DNA from: Adiantum capillus-veneris
Lineage: Eukaryota > Streptophyta > Polypodiopsida > Polypodiales > Pteridaceae
DNA: 64,000 nucleotides
Reading direction: 5' to 3'
NCBI GenBank assembly: GCA_014529385.2
Contig: CM043960.1
Span: 122,379,043 to 122,443,042 of the forward strand
Numbering within the stretch: the first letter of the stretch is position 1; every line of letters starts with the position of its first letter. The translations under genes and the position numbers were made by a program. Below the pieces are notes generated by a model that did not search any database, was not told the DNA's origin, and saw only the letters and a program-made list of their open reading frames with translations. Positions 1 to 11,521 of the stretch are shown here, in pieces.

Positions 1-1076
1 TGGCTTTGGGGTCAATGTTTTCCTTGTCAGGATAGATTGAATCTCTACATGAAGACAATGCATAAGTAAATAACAAAAAATTTACTTCACTAACACCATT
101 TAGGCACATGAAAACAATGCATAACAAGGAAAAACAAAAAAATTACTTAACTAAGACAATTTAGCCAACCAAGAAGCATCACCTTAATGCTCGGATTCTT
201 TTCTTGAGACCTCCGGATGCAACCTGCAATGTTTCAAGATTGCGCAATTTCTTCTTTCGGATACGACCACCCAAGATGGTGTCCTTCATTTGACAACTTT
301 GTACCTTTCCTTTCAGTTCTTGTACCTCTGTTTTGTGTTGCAAAATGGTAACCTGATCTGTAGAATGTAAATGTGAAAGACGAACAATGTCACATTGTTG
401 AGCTTGGAGAATGCCCTTATAAGTTTCAGCTTCCCTTGTAAGAGATTTACAATAACCCAGAAGGCCCTTTTCTCCATCACCAGCAAAGGTCAATAAGCTT
501 GTAGCATTGACAAACGGTGGAGACGCATTAGTCATTGGATTCTTAGGATAGAGAGAGCCTCTCATCCAGATATCTATGTGTTTAGCTCCCTGAGCTCTGA
601 GCGTGTCTATGGATGCGGGAGGTATATGTGTGTTTGCTTTACTACGCTTAATCAATGGTTGGTACTAATTGCCCAAATCAATGTGAAGGTGATATTTGGC
701 TCATTTCTACGTAACATTTGTGCCATTTGAGGAGTGCGCCATTAGCCAAACGTGCAGGTTTAATGGAAAGTGAATAGGCGGCTGCGCCTTCATCCCTCCA
801 TGTTAGCCTCATTCCCTCCATGTTGACGAGTTTCATTCAATGCAACTGAAAAGAAGATTATCCCTCAATCATTACGAACGAATGTTCAAAAGAGTAAAGA
901 ATCAACCTAAAGTACACTTTTTGAACTTTTACCATGAAAGACCCACCTCTATTATTCACCATATTTTCTAGAGAGAGAGTGCGAAAAATACATTTTCTTA
1001 GAAGGCCCTCCAAATGACCTCCGAAATTTCCTAATGGGTGTCTGTTTCAACAATCAAGTACTTTATGGAACGAGGG
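1..1076. other. Anonymous AT-rich DNA
   Basis: Apart from one weak open frame on the minus strand (179-655), I see no gene, RNA gene or recognisable element here. The text is low-GC, with no clear terminal repeats. It probably belongs to a decayed repeat whose left end lies outside the window. Confidence 0.4.
179..655 (-). CDS. Hypothetical coiled-coil-like open frame
   Basis: A 158-codon open frame on the minus strand that I do not recognise. It opens at a TTG; the first ATG is about codon 31, so the true start is unclear. The second half (about residues 70-158) is rich in Q, K, E and L and ends in a strongly basic stretch (GRIRKKKLRNL), as expected of a coiled coil or a nucleic-acid-binding tail. 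No signal peptide or membrane segment is visible. Nothing next to it suggests an operon or host gene, and the surrounding DNA is repeat-like. It may be a fragment of a transposon-encoded structural protein, or chance. Confidence 0.25.
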   Translation of the reverse strand: MIKRSKANTHIPPASIDTLRAQGAKHIDIWMRGSLYPKNPMTNASPPFVNATSLLTFAGDGEKGLLGYCKSLTREAETYKGILQAQQCDIVRLSHLHSTDQVTILQHKTEVQELKGKVQSCQMKDTILGGRIRKKKLRNLETLQVASGGLKKRIRALR

Positions 1077-1292
1077 CGAGATTAGCTAGGCACAGATGTT
1101 CATAGACTTAGGTTTCGCATACTTTTAGGTTATGACATGTGAGTCTATCGTGACTGTATTCAAGGTAGTTAGGGTATAATCTGGCGAGATTAGCTACGCA
1201 CAGATGTTCATAGACTTAGGTTTCGCATACTTTTAGGTTATGACATGTGAGTCTATCGCGACTGTATTCAAGGTAGTTAGGGTATAATCTGG
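1077..1292. repeat. 108-bp tandem duplication, two copies
   Basis: Positions 1077-1184 and 1185-1292 are the same 108-bp unit, differing at only about three bases (for example GCTAGG versus GCTACG). The near identity points to a recent duplication within otherwise degenerate sequence. No coding content is visible. Confidence 0.95.
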
Positions 1293-1593
1293 TGAGATTG
1301 GACATATAGGGTCCTAGTGAGGGGATGGTGCCTAGCAAGTTTGAAGCAATTCCGAGTTCATTTGATATGTAAACGGTGTTATGAGTGTTTAGGGATAGAG
1401 TGGATTGGAGTTAACAAGGATTAGTGATTGATGCATCATAGAAGCGCGTATGTGTAGGTTGGTCTCATCCTGACAAGATAACAAGATTGCCTCCGTGCAC
1501 CTACGGGTTAGTCGTGTCACCGGATGACAAGTATGTTGTCTGTGTCGTGCTTGTGAGCATGAACAGGGGAGTAGTTTGCCCCAAAATAGACCA

Positions 1594-2541
1594 AGTTCTC
1601 TAGAATGTAGTTGCGAAGGTCACATCTAATAACTCTCCTTTATGTCAAGCCCATTGCCATAACCACCACTATGTGAAGGTTCAACTTTGTGTATCTTGGT
1701 GGCTTTTGAACTTTGAGGTGTTGGGAAATTATTCGAAGGGGAAACTCTGTCTCAGAATAGATGAGATCCTTGTAAGTTAATTTGTGCCCCTGCTGTTTCA
1801 CAAAGGCTTTGTCATTTTCTATTGCCTTTTTCTTGTGGAGGAGGTTGTGGCTACAAACTAGTAAGTGGAGGGCTTGGTTGATCAATTCATCAGTGATTCT
1901 TACTATGGCAGTTGCAACATCCTTATCTATGAGGGTGGCCTCTCCATTGTATTGAATCAAGATCATCAGCTCCTAGACTCTCTGAAGGTTAGTGCCCCAT
2001 GGAGAGAGTCTAAAAAATCCATTCAATTTTAGGCATCTTGCACTCTCCAATACCTCCCTCTTTTGTTGAGGGTCCATAGCTCTTTAGGGAAAATGGTTGT
2101 CTTCACCTTTATCCCATCTGCAGCTTGGAATTTGTCAGTAAAAACATTTGGGTATCTTTGCCAACTCCTCATTGGTGACATGAGCCTTTTCATTTGAAGA
2201 GATGTCCATAACTTTGTATGGAGCAGCTTCTCATTTCTTCTAAAGCTTCTGGAAAACTTGACCATAAAATGAAAAATGAGCATAACTTGGTCAAAACACT
2301 TCCAGATTTCATCAAAATTCACCAATGTGACTAGGGCCACTATAAGCACTAGGTCAAGTTGTTACGAGTGAATTCTAGGTCAGAGGTACATGGATCATGA
2401 TACATGTTGGAACTTGTTTTCAAGATATGTGTGCACCATCTAATTTAGCATGTTGTAGGGATGGTATATTGGTTGAAAACTTTTGTGATTTAAGTTATCG
2501 ATTTGGGATCTAAGTCAAAATTTGGAAATTCTTTGCATACT
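1594..2541. repeat. 0.95-kb direct repeat, copy 1
   Basis: This segment is repeated in the same orientation at 6743-7697, about 5.15 kb away, with roughly 90% identity and several small indels. Homology starts at GTTCTCTAGAATGTAG and ends at CATACT. It carries an open frame on the minus strand. The ends do not show clear TG...CA termini, so a segmental duplication or two copies of one repeat family is as likely as an LTR pair. Confidence 0.85.
1640..1966 (-). pseudogene. Repeat-borne hypothetical protein fragment (copy 1)
   Basis: A 108-codon frame on the minus strand from an ATG at 1966. I do not recognise the family. Its first 77 residues match the product of the second repeat copy (6881-7114) at about 90%, with shared blocks such as QYNGEATLIDKDVAT and FVKQQGHKLTYKDLIY. 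Conservation of the reading frame between two diverged copies suggests descent from a real protein. The copy-1 frame continues past the point where copy 2 stops. Charged, lacks membrane segments. Probably part of a decayed transposon ORF. Confidence 0.4.
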
Positions 2542-4040
2542 TGGAGAATTTCGGCAATTTTACACGGGATTTGATGTCCAATGGCCTGGAACTTCAGGGT
2601 TAGGCTTTTTTGAGCATTTAGAAGCTGATAGCTAGGTCCTGGTCTTGAAATGTGGAGAAGGTACATGGATCACGATCCATATTTGGTCACATCTGGAGAT
2701 AAAACTTTGTGAACATGTTCCTATAGCCTATCCTAGCACATTGGTGGAATCTTTTCAAATTTGGATCTATTTATTCCAAGTATAACCAATTTCTCATCGT
2801 CTGGCCTAGTTTTTTTTTACTTTGCCATATTAGTTTCCCTAGAACCAAATTGGATTGATCATTGTGGCTAGAGTGTGTTGATTTTGGTTAATCTAATGCT
2901 TTGAAGTTGAATTTTATCTCCAAAGCCAACTGACTATCAAAATTTCACTTCATTTGGAGTTTGTTTGACCCTTCTAACTGAGCCAGCAAAATTTTCCCAA
3001 TTGGTAAGCATTTTGGAGCTCCTTTCTAAACCATTAAGCATACCATAGTTTCATTTCCCTTGTTTCTAGAAGGTGCCCTAACTTTGGACTAAATACTCTG
3101 AAAAAACACAACTTCTAGAATTGAAACAATCTTGCATTTGATAACTCGATAACTTTCACCTTTGTAGACATTATGGACTCTGACTCTGTCAAATTTGTCC
3201 CTTAGGTACATGGATCGCGATCCATGTTTTGAGGCCAAACCACACCAAACTTGGGGGGAAGACTCCTTACAAGTCCCCTAAGATAATGGTCACACTCTTT
3301 TGGAGTTTGGAACAATTTTGCTTTGCATGGATCAAGATGACCATTTGCAGACCAACTTTCCAAAATTTTGGGAATCTTTTGGCCAGCTCGCTTTTGGGAG
3401 TATTGCTTACACTGATCTTTGCTATAGACAAGTGCACTTTCTGTCCAAAACCTCAAAAAAGGTACATGGATCACGATCTTTGTTCCATCATATCTAAACT
3501 TGGAATTTGGTCCGCTCACTACCTATGTTGTCAATAGCCTACTCCCCAAAACATTTTGGATTTGTATCACTTTTTTCCAATCAAAAGTGAATTTTTGTAT
3601 CAGCTTTCCGATTTTTGACTAGTTTTTTGCTCTTTTTGCCACACTTTTCAACTTTTTTTGCTACTATGCCTTTTGAGAAAAAATGTTTCAAATGGTCTTA
3701 GCTACCTGTTGCTCAAAGCTCAGCCAAAAATCATGACAATGTATATGGATCGCAATTCATGTTTGACCTCATTTTGGCATGAAACTTGGTCATCTGGTTG
3801 TCTACGCCCTGTAGATGCTAATTTCCAAAACTTTTTAAGTTTGGATCACTAAAAGTAGAAAACCCCTAAATTTTGATCAAAACCCAAACTTTTGAAGGTT
3901 TTGTCCAAGTTCCTTGTTTTGAGTGTGATTTTTATGTCAATTTGACCCCAAATTCTAGTTTCTAGTGCTTAGAAGAAATCTCTATCAAATGATATCATAA
4001 TTTGTCAAACATCTCAGAGGTACATGGATCGTGATCCATA
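2385..4040. repeat. Degenerate tandem array, about 275-bp unit, with palindromic landmark
   Basis: A landmark related to GGTACATGGATCGCGATCCAT recurs at 2385, 2660, 3205, 3461, 3740 and 4019. Spacings are 275, 545 (about two units), 256, 279 and 279 bp. The 3205 copy contains a perfect 16-bp palindrome, ATGGATCGCGATCCAT (3210-3225); other copies keep imperfect versions. Text after each landmark is loosely similar (CCAAACTTGG... then TTTGGATC about 100 bp on). The array is old and eroded. A seventh landmark at 7545 lies in the second copy of the direct repeat. The short overlapping frames on both strands here look like chance. Confidence 0.7.
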
Positions 4041-4930
4041 TTCCTCCACAAAACTAGATTAAAATTTCTCAATTTGCTTCCTGTGAGTTTCTTGATACCT
4101 TTTGGCACCAAATTTCTAGGTTTTGATCAGCTTTTATGCTTTGACTATCAACTTTTTCTATTTTTTAAAGTGTTTATTGGTTAAATATGATTTTTTGACA
4201 GTTTTTGACGCGAAATTGTATCCCAAATTTGATGGTGGTAGTTGCTACTTACCCTACTTCTAGGTACTGAAATTAATTTATGAATAAAAATAGACAAAAT
4301 AGTGCAATTTGAAACCGAAATGGAATATGGAACAATACTTTCAAAGCATCAAGAAACTGAAGAATGAAATTATTTTTGTCTCTCACTCGCAACTCTCTTT
4401 GCCTATCAAGACTAGGTCTAGCAAGTCCTTGACTTCTAGCCTCTACCAAGCACTACACCCGGTTTCTAGCTGCTTCATTGTTGAAGTGTAAACGGCATGG
4501 GTAAAAAATCTCTAGAAAAGAAGGCTATGAATACGACTAGGTCACTCACCACCTAATGATCATATCCTAGCAATGGCACTAATGTTAGCGGGTCATTGCA
4601 ATCGGACGCCTATAGCATAGCTATTTGGCACTAACATAATGTCAATACTCTAGGAAGTGACGCAGATGGGGCACGGGGACTCCTTGAGGGTGTCAAGAGG
4701 CCTATCCGCTGTTGTGGGTCATCATGCCACTTCATCCACCAAACAAACTTGGATTGCAATGAAACTTTAGGAAGAGCTATAATAGGCCTAAGGCATCAAT
4801 CTACAAATTCTGGAGTACATTCAGCAAGGTGCCAAAACCCCAATACATCATGGTTTAAGTCTTGAAAACTACAACAGGACAATCCAGATAGGTCATCCTA
4901 TGGTCTAGGAGCTCTCTCCTATGGTCAAGT
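4041..4930. other. Unassigned AT-rich sequence
   Basis: I see no gene, repeat unit or regulatory signal here that I can support. The only ATG frame of any length (4309-4491, 60 codons) has no recognisable features. Confidence 0.4.
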
Positions 4931-5425
4931 TGTCAAAAAACAACCATTTTGACACTCAATTTGCCAGAAATAGCTCACAGACAGGTGGTCACAAACCAAA
5001 AAAAATTGATAATGATTATACTTAAATGAAAGAGCATGAGACAAGGAACACATTGCAATTCTCAAAATAAATTTTTTATTATCAAATTAAGAGAATAATA
5101 GTTACAAGTTGCTACTGAGTAGCCGCTCATAGTTATACGTCCAAAAAGATCTTCAAACTTTCAAATAATGTTACAATATCCTCTTAGACGAGAATTTTGA
5201 GCTTCATACCTAGAGCTTTTTGGATGTACGACTGTGAGCGGCTACTCACCAATAGCTTGTAAGTTACTTTTCTCTTAATCTGCTAATCAGAATTCTGTTT
5301 CAAGAATTGCATCATGTTCTTGTCTCATGCTCTTTTATTCAAGTATAATCATTTTTACTTTTTATGTGGTTAGCAACTACCTATCTCTGAGCAAAATTGA
5401 GTGCCAAAATGGTTGTTTTCTGACA
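4931..5425. repeat. Foldback element with 0.2-kb inverted arms
   Basis: The left arm (4931 to about 5150) and right arm (about 5213-5425) are inverted copies at roughly 75-85% identity with indels. The outermost bases pair (TGTCAAAAAACAACCATTTT on the left, its complement on the right). Paired blocks include GAGCATGAGACAAG and GAGTAGCCGCTCA. The spacer is about 62 bp. This resembles a foldback or MITE-like element; a transcript would form a long imperfect hairpin. Outside the arms I do not see a clear target duplication. Confidence 0.8.
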
Positions 5426-6079
5426 TTTTTCCCATTGCATTTGGCTCTAATACTAGCATGAGCTTCTTTTTCCACATTAAAGCTTCTCGTTTCATCAATG
5501 GAAGGGCTACCATTTTGTGGCCTAATTTCTTTACCACTTCATTTAATTTGATCATCAATAGTGCCATCGATTCTAGTACTTTGAGGTCATATAGCATATA
5601 CTCTTTGTGCGAGCCCATTGGCATGTCATCTATCCATTTTTGTAGCTCATCTTAGGCATCTGTGTGCTTTGTTCCCTCTTCAAATTCATGCAAACCTCCC
5701 TCTAATGATGTGCTAGGTATGTCCATTGGGTAGATCTGTACTTTCAAATTTAATCATTTTTTGTGTTTGTGGGGCATGCACAATAGCCTTTGACTACAAA
5801 GCACTGATTGCCAAGTCTTTAGCTTGAAACTCTCTAGTGTGACCCTCTACTGCCTGTCTAGTCAAATCTACCCTTGCTTTTACTAGTTGTTCTTGGAGCT
5901 CCTTGATTTCATGCTCCCTTTGAGTGTTGGCTATTGAACCCACCATAAGCATCTGTCTTTATCTATAATGTCCCCTCTTCTTGTAGAGTAGTGGTAACTG
6001 TATCCTTGGGATAATCTCTTTGCATTGATTGATGGGTCCTTGGGGAATCCAGCAGAGATTCTAGATTAGTAGTTTTTTG

Positions 6080-6352
6080 TCACTTTGAATCTTCTACCAT
6101 CCTTTGATCATCTTTCCTCTTTAGTACTTCATGGATTTTTTGTCTGAAGACTCTTGCCAACTCACTTTCATCAGTAGCCTTTTGGTGTTTTTGCTCCTTG
6201 AGTTTTGTAAGTCTTTCCTCTTTGATTTTTTCAAGCTTTCTCTCAAGCTCAATATCATCACCTTCTTCTTTAAAGGGAGCTTCATGCTCTTTCTTCTTTT
6301 TAGTGGCTAGCTTGGCCAGTTGTTCCTCCGGTAGTCGTTGTGCTTCCTCCAT
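6080..6352 (-). pseudogene. Lys/Glu-rich coiled-coil protein fragment
   Basis: A 90-codon ATG-started frame on the minus strand. The product is almost entirely charged (repeats of KKKKE, ELERKLEKIKEERLTKLKEQ), typical of a long coiled coil. Family not recognised. It lies on the same strand as, and 0.5 kb downstream of, the 6881-7114 frame. Residual open text on this strand continues to about 5370, so the pieces could be remnants of one long ORF of an unknown mobile element. Low-complexity sequence makes homology inference unsafe. Confidence 0.35.
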
Positions 6353-6742
6353 TAATCTTTGGACTTGAGTTTTTGTAGTTTTTTTAGTAGGTTGCGGTCT
6401 TTATTGGACCAAAGTGATGGCAATGTCCTACTCCTCCTCTATAGATTGATATTCAAAAGGTATATCATCTTTCATTCTAATTTCTCCACCCAACTCAAAT
6501 CTTGATTTTGTGGCCTCACTGTCAAACTGTCTTGGCCCTTCTTCTCTTTGTGGGTATGGTGGATGAGCTTCCCACCAATCTTACCACATGCTTTGCTTCG
6601 TGTAATAGATTCAATTGTGATTCAACTTTTGGAAGTTCATCAATCATGCCTAGTTCTTAATATACGATTCATGTTGGCACTGGACCTGCATTCATGTATG
6701 CTTTACTGTGATCACTTTTGTGAATTGGGTTTGCTTCGACTA

Positions 6743-7697
6743 GGTTCTCTAGAATGTAGTTTTGAAGGTCACATGTAATAACTCTCTTTTATGTCAAGCC
6801 CATTTCCATAACCACCACTATATAAAGGTTTGGCTCTGTGTATCTTGGTGGATTTTGAAGTTTGAGGTGTTGGAGATTATTCAAAGGGGAAACTCTCTCT
6901 CAGAATAGATGAGATCCTTGTAGGTTAATTTGTGCCCCTGCTGCTTCACAAAGGCTTTGTCATTTTCTATTGCCTTTTTCCTGTGGAGGAGGTTGTGGCC
7001 ATCAACTAGTAAGTGGAGAGCTTGGTTGATCAATTCATCAGTGATTCTTACTTTGACAGTTGCAACATCCTTATCTATGAGGGTGGCCTCTCCATTGTAC
7101 TGAATCAAGCTCATTAGCTTGTAGACTCTCTGAAGGTTAGCGCCCCATGGAGATAGTCTAAAAAATCATTCCAATTGTAGGCATCTTGCACTGTCCAACA
7201 CCTCCCTCTTTTGTTGAGGGTCCATAGCTCTTTAGGTAAAATGGTTGTCTTCACCTTTAACCCAATCTGTAGCTTGGAATTTGTCAATAAAAAAATTTGG
7301 GTATCTTTGCCAACTCCTCATCGGTGACATGAGCCTTTTGATTTGAAGAGATGTCGAAGAGATGTCCACAACTTCATATGGAGCAGCTTCCCATTTCTTC
7401 TAAAGCTTCCGGCAAACTTGACGATAAAATGAAAAATGAGCATAACTTGATCAAAAGTGTTCAAACTTTTATCAAACTTCACCACTGTGACTAGGGCAAC
7501 TATAGGCACTAGGTCAAGGTGTTACGGGTGAATTCTAGGTCAAAGGCACATGGATCATGATACATGTTGGAACTTGTTTTCAAGATATGTTCCCACCATC
7601 TGATTTAGCATGTTATGGGGATGGTATGGTTGAAACTTTTGTGATTTAAATTATCGATTTGGAATCTAAGGTAAAATTTGAAAATTATTTTCATACT
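6743..7697. repeat. 0.95-kb direct repeat, copy 2
   Basis: Direct repeat of 1594-2541. It differs by scattered substitutions and a few small indels, including a short AGATGTCGA duplication near 7350. It retains one copy of the palindromic landmark (ACATGGATCATGATACATG near 7547). See copy 1 for interpretation. Confidence 0.85.
6881..7114 (-). pseudogene. Repeat-borne hypothetical protein fragment (copy 2)
   Basis: A 77-codon frame from an ATG at 7114, homologous to the first 77 residues of the 1640-1966 product. It stops after EREFPL, where the other copy reads on, so at least one copy carries a nonsense or frameshift change. Unrecognised family. Parallel retention of the frame in both copies is the only support for it having been coding. 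Confidence 0.35.
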
Positions 7698-10140
7698 AGA
7701 AAAGTACCAATTTTAAGAGCACTACACTCTAGAAGTGATGAGATTTGGACATCCATCCATGCCTCAAGGGAACTGCAACAAAATTAAGATCCGTAATGGA
7801 TCAAGCTTTGGATGGCAATTCAAATCTTGTGCATTGTCCAAGTCTTAATGACACGATGATAACCTAAACTTGTCTTGGGATATGTGGAGCCATGAGTTTT
7901 AAATGTCCATACAAAGCTTAAGAGTAGTGTAAAAGATGGGATTCATTAGAGCATTCAAGAAAGAGATAATGACATATGGATAGCCCTCTAGATCTTACGG
8001 AAATGTAAGAAAAATAGAGCCCTTGGAAGAGGATTGCACCCATTGAGGCATGCTACTTCAATGGTTGGCTCAATCACTTGCTATGACTTGTGCAAAGCCC
8101 TTGCATTGGCTCCCTAATATTGGGTGCAACATGCGCTTTGTTTTCCAACATCCTTGTAAGATTTCGACAGTCGTCTAAATTTCATGACCTCTGAAAATCA
8201 GCGACCTATGTACTACATTCCTCTTGATGTTGATGACTATTCAAATCTCATGCCTCCCGTTATCAAGCTAACCTTGAGATATAAAAAACTTGTGAGATTT
8301 GGACTATCTTCCTAATCTCATGCCTCTTGGGTGTGGCACTCTTACAAGGTCCTTTTTTTCTTGCATTGCACCTTGAAATTTGGACAACCCTGTCAATCTC
8401 ACATTTTCTAGATAAAAATCTCTAACAAAGAGTGTTTTTACACATTCCCATTGAGACCTCATTCTTGCAAGTTCCTTCTTTGCTTGAATTACTATTGAGA
8501 TGCTGAAAATTGTCCATATCTCATGATTTCTAGGGTTCAATTTTGATGGTTAGTGTTAGGGTTATGGTTAGGGTCTGATATTTGGAGTTTTGAGTTTGGG
8601 GCTTGGGGTTTTGGGTCTCAAATTTAGGATTGGTTCTAGGAGTTTTGGATGGTTTTTTCACATTTTTTTATGAGATGCAAATGGCTGTCCAAATCTCATG
8701 GCTTCTTTTGTACAATGCTCATGCAATAAATCTCTTCTTTCACTTTTACTTTGATATTGTGATGGGCCATACAAATCTCATGCCTTCATGATTCACAAAG
8801 TTTGGGCAAGCCGTGAGATTTGGACAACCATCAAAATCTCAATGTTTGGGCAAGCCGTGAGATTTGGACAACCATCAAAATCTCAATGTTTGGGCAAGCC
8901 GTGAGATTTGGACAACCATCAAAATCTCAATGTTTGGGCAAGCCGTGAGATTTGGACAACCATCGAAACTTATTACCTCTAGTTGGGTGCAATGCTCTTG
9001 CAAGGTCGTCCTTATTTGGACAATTGTCCTAATCTCTTCAAGGCTTGTAAGGTCCTACTTTTGGGAGTTACGTTAGGGTTTGGGATTTGGAGTTTATGTT
9101 CTCAAAATTAGGATTTGGGTTTTTTTGTAAAGGCTTTGAAATTAGGGTCTAGGAGTTTATGGTGTTTTTTTGGGTTTTTAGTGAGGTTTGGATTCTCATC
9201 TTGATTACCCTTGAGATTAAGACAATCATCCAAAGCCCTAACTTCTAGGGTTCCATTTTTTAGGGGTCAAGATTTAGGGTATAGGATTTGGAAGAATATG
9301 TTCCCAAGCTTAGTTGTTTAAAGTTTGGGTCAAAGCTTTAGGAATTAGGATTTAGGTTTTTTGAAGATTTCCAACTAGATTGGCCATCTAAATTATGGCT
9401 CCTTATGTACATTGCTCATGAACTGAGTCCATTTTTCTACTTTCCCCTAGTGACTTGGATGGCTATCCAAACCTCATACCTTCAAATCTCATTTCCCCTA
9501 GAGCTTTAGGGTTTACAGCTTAGGATATAAGGCCTAGGAGTTAATGTTTTTGTTTTAAGACTTCCAATTTAGACATCCATCTAAATTATGGCTTGTGATG
9601 TACATTGCTCATGAACTCAGACCCTCCTTTTACTTGCCCCTAGAGACTTGGATGGCTATCCAAATCTCATACTTTCATAAAGAGTCATAATGAGCTAAGC
9701 TATTGAAGGTCCCCTTAAGATTTAGATAATGTGTGATCTGCAAATCTCATCCCTCTATTAGGTGCAATGCTAATACAAAGGTCTTACTCTCTTGCATTGC
9801 CCTTGAGATTTGGACAATTGTCAAAATCTCACAACTTCTGGTCTAGGCTTTACAAACTAGGGCTTGGGATTGAGAGTCTCATGTGGTGTCGACCCCCCTT
9901 TTCTACTTTCCCCTTTAGTATGGTTGTGTCATCGATACCTTCATAAAACTACTTATCATCTACGGTTTCCAAGGTTCCCTTATAGTTTGGATAGCTTGTG
10001 AGATTGGGACAACCGCCCAAATCTCTTGCCTTCTTTCAAGGGTTTTTTTGCATTTCTTTTGAGATTTGGATGATTGTCCACACCTCATGACCTTTTCTGT
10101 TCACGTTTTAAGGGTTAGGGGTCAAGGCTTAGGATTTGGA
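7698..10140. repeat. Degenerate repeat field: GAGATTTGGACAA motif and TTTAGGG-like text
   Basis: The phrase GAGATTTGGACAA and its complement-like partner CCAAATCTCA recur many times between about 8150 and 10090. They alternate with G-rich text such as GTTAGGGTTATGGTTAGGG (8554), GTTAGGGTTTGGG (9069), TTTAGGGTATAGG (9275), CTTTAGGGTTTAC (9503) and AAGGGTTAGGGG (10108). The G-rich parts resemble degenerate plant telomere repeat (TTTAGGG), but no run of perfect repeats is present. Probably an ancient, eroded satellite. No coding sequence seen. Confidence 0.5.
8801..8966. repeat. 44-bp tandem repeat, 3.75 copies
   Basis: Units start at 8801, 8845, 8889 and 8933, each beginning TTTGGGCAAGCCGTGAGATT. 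The first three are identical and the fourth is cut short at about 8966 with one substitution. The unit contains the regional motif GAGATTTGGACAA, so it is a recent local amplification of the older repeat field. No spacers, so not a CRISPR array. Confidence 0.95.
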
Positions 10141-10157
10141 GTTTTTGTATACTAAAT

Positions 10158-10260
10158 ACATGTGAGACATATAGGTATAGCTATAGAACATACTACAAAA
10201 TAGATGTGTATACGAAATATGCCTACCATACATGTGAAACATATAGGCATAGCTATATAT
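10158..10260. repeat. About 72-bp tandem duplication, AT-rich
   Basis: ACATGTGAGACATATAGG near 10158 and ACATGTGAAACATATAGG near 10230 begin two adjacent similar units. A more diverged relative (ACATGAGAGAAGATATAGG) lies near 10758. No coding content. Confidence 0.7.
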
Positions 10261-10491
10261 GTATAGGCACTTTAGATCAATATTTACTGTAGCATTGGGA
10301 AAAAATAGTTATGTATTTGTGAATATGATAAGCTGTAGATATAGATAGGTATCAATGCATATGTAGATTTTGATATGCATGTTTTACAAATGTAGCTAGA
10401 TTTTCACCTATATTTATACATGCAAAATATGCATATTCAAATAAGATGTAGATGGACATTTGGAAATGCTTTTTATATATGGATATGCATG

Positions 10492-10755
10492 CAAAAAAGC
10501 TATGATTCATATATACACATATGCATATACACCAAAAGAAAATTAAGATACAATTTTTTTCATTTAACAGAGATGTAACATCGATCGTACATTAGCTATG
10601 TACAACATGTATATATATACATAAAAAAAGCTATGATGCCTATATACACATATGCATATACATCACAAGAAAATTAAGTTACAAAAGTAATTTTTTAACA
10701 CAGATGTAACACTGGTCATACATTACCTACGTACAACATGTATATACGTACATAC
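10492..10755. repeat. 131-bp tandem duplication, AT-rich
   Basis: Two units, about 10492-10622 and 10623-10755, share GCTATGAT, ACACATATGCATATAC, AGAAAATTAAG, AGATGTAACA and GTACAACATGTATATA in the same order 131 bp apart. They differ at roughly 10-15% of positions. No gene seen here or in the following AT-rich stretch to 11521. Confidence 0.85.
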
Positions 10756-11521
10756 TATACATGAGAGAAGATATAGGTAAAGCTTTAGAATATGTTATAC
10801 AATAGGTATAGTTGGATTAAGAAAGGGTTTACTAATTGCCCTTAGAACCTTTGTAATCTAATAAGTGCTTTTAAATCTCTTCAATAAGGGCTTCCTAAGT
10901 AGACCACAAAGCACACAAAATAGTAATTGTTTCTAAGTAGACCAAACGACCACAAAATGGCACTAAAAACATCCAATACTTACAAATTTAGAAAAATAAT
11001 AAAGTGCCCATAATTTTGAGTTGTTTTCAATGGCTTGTAGAGCTCACAATTGGCTTTGAATCTGCTTGAACTCTTTTCACATTAATTTTTTCATCTCATT
11101 GCACTTTTTGACCTTTGTGTGTCGCAAAAAAGTTATATCCTACTAGGATTCTTCGAAAATCAAGATGCAAGTTGGAAATTTCTACAAACACAAATAAAAC
11201 AAAAATTTATTACTTTTTCCTTAATCTATGGGCCTCAACGAGTATCAAAACCATGGAATCTGCAAATACTCAGAGTACCAATCTTATTCCTTGTGTTAAG
11301 GGTTAAATTTTCTACTTACAAAAGTCAAAATCTCATCTTAACACCTTCAAAAGTGACTCCGAAAGAGTGCCCCGGGTCAAATTCGAAACTAAAAGAAAAC
11401 AATCATAATGAACTCCTAAATTGTCTACAAACTCTAAAACAACTAGAATTTCCTTCAAACCAAGTTTATTGCTAAAAGTTTGAAAATAATTCCTCTTACA
11501 AAATAATTGGACATCAGACCT

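Noticed and set aside
3202-3537. Overlapping 102-105-codon frames on opposite strands
   Set aside because: They lie within the 275-bp degenerate array and share no protein similarity between its units.
8801-8966. Regular 44-bp repeats resembling a CRISPR array
   Set aside because: There are no spacers between units, the genome is a plant's, and the unit is part of a local satellite.
8540-9520. A true interstitial telomere array
   Set aside because: Only scattered TTAGGG-like words, never several perfect TTTAGGG units in a row.
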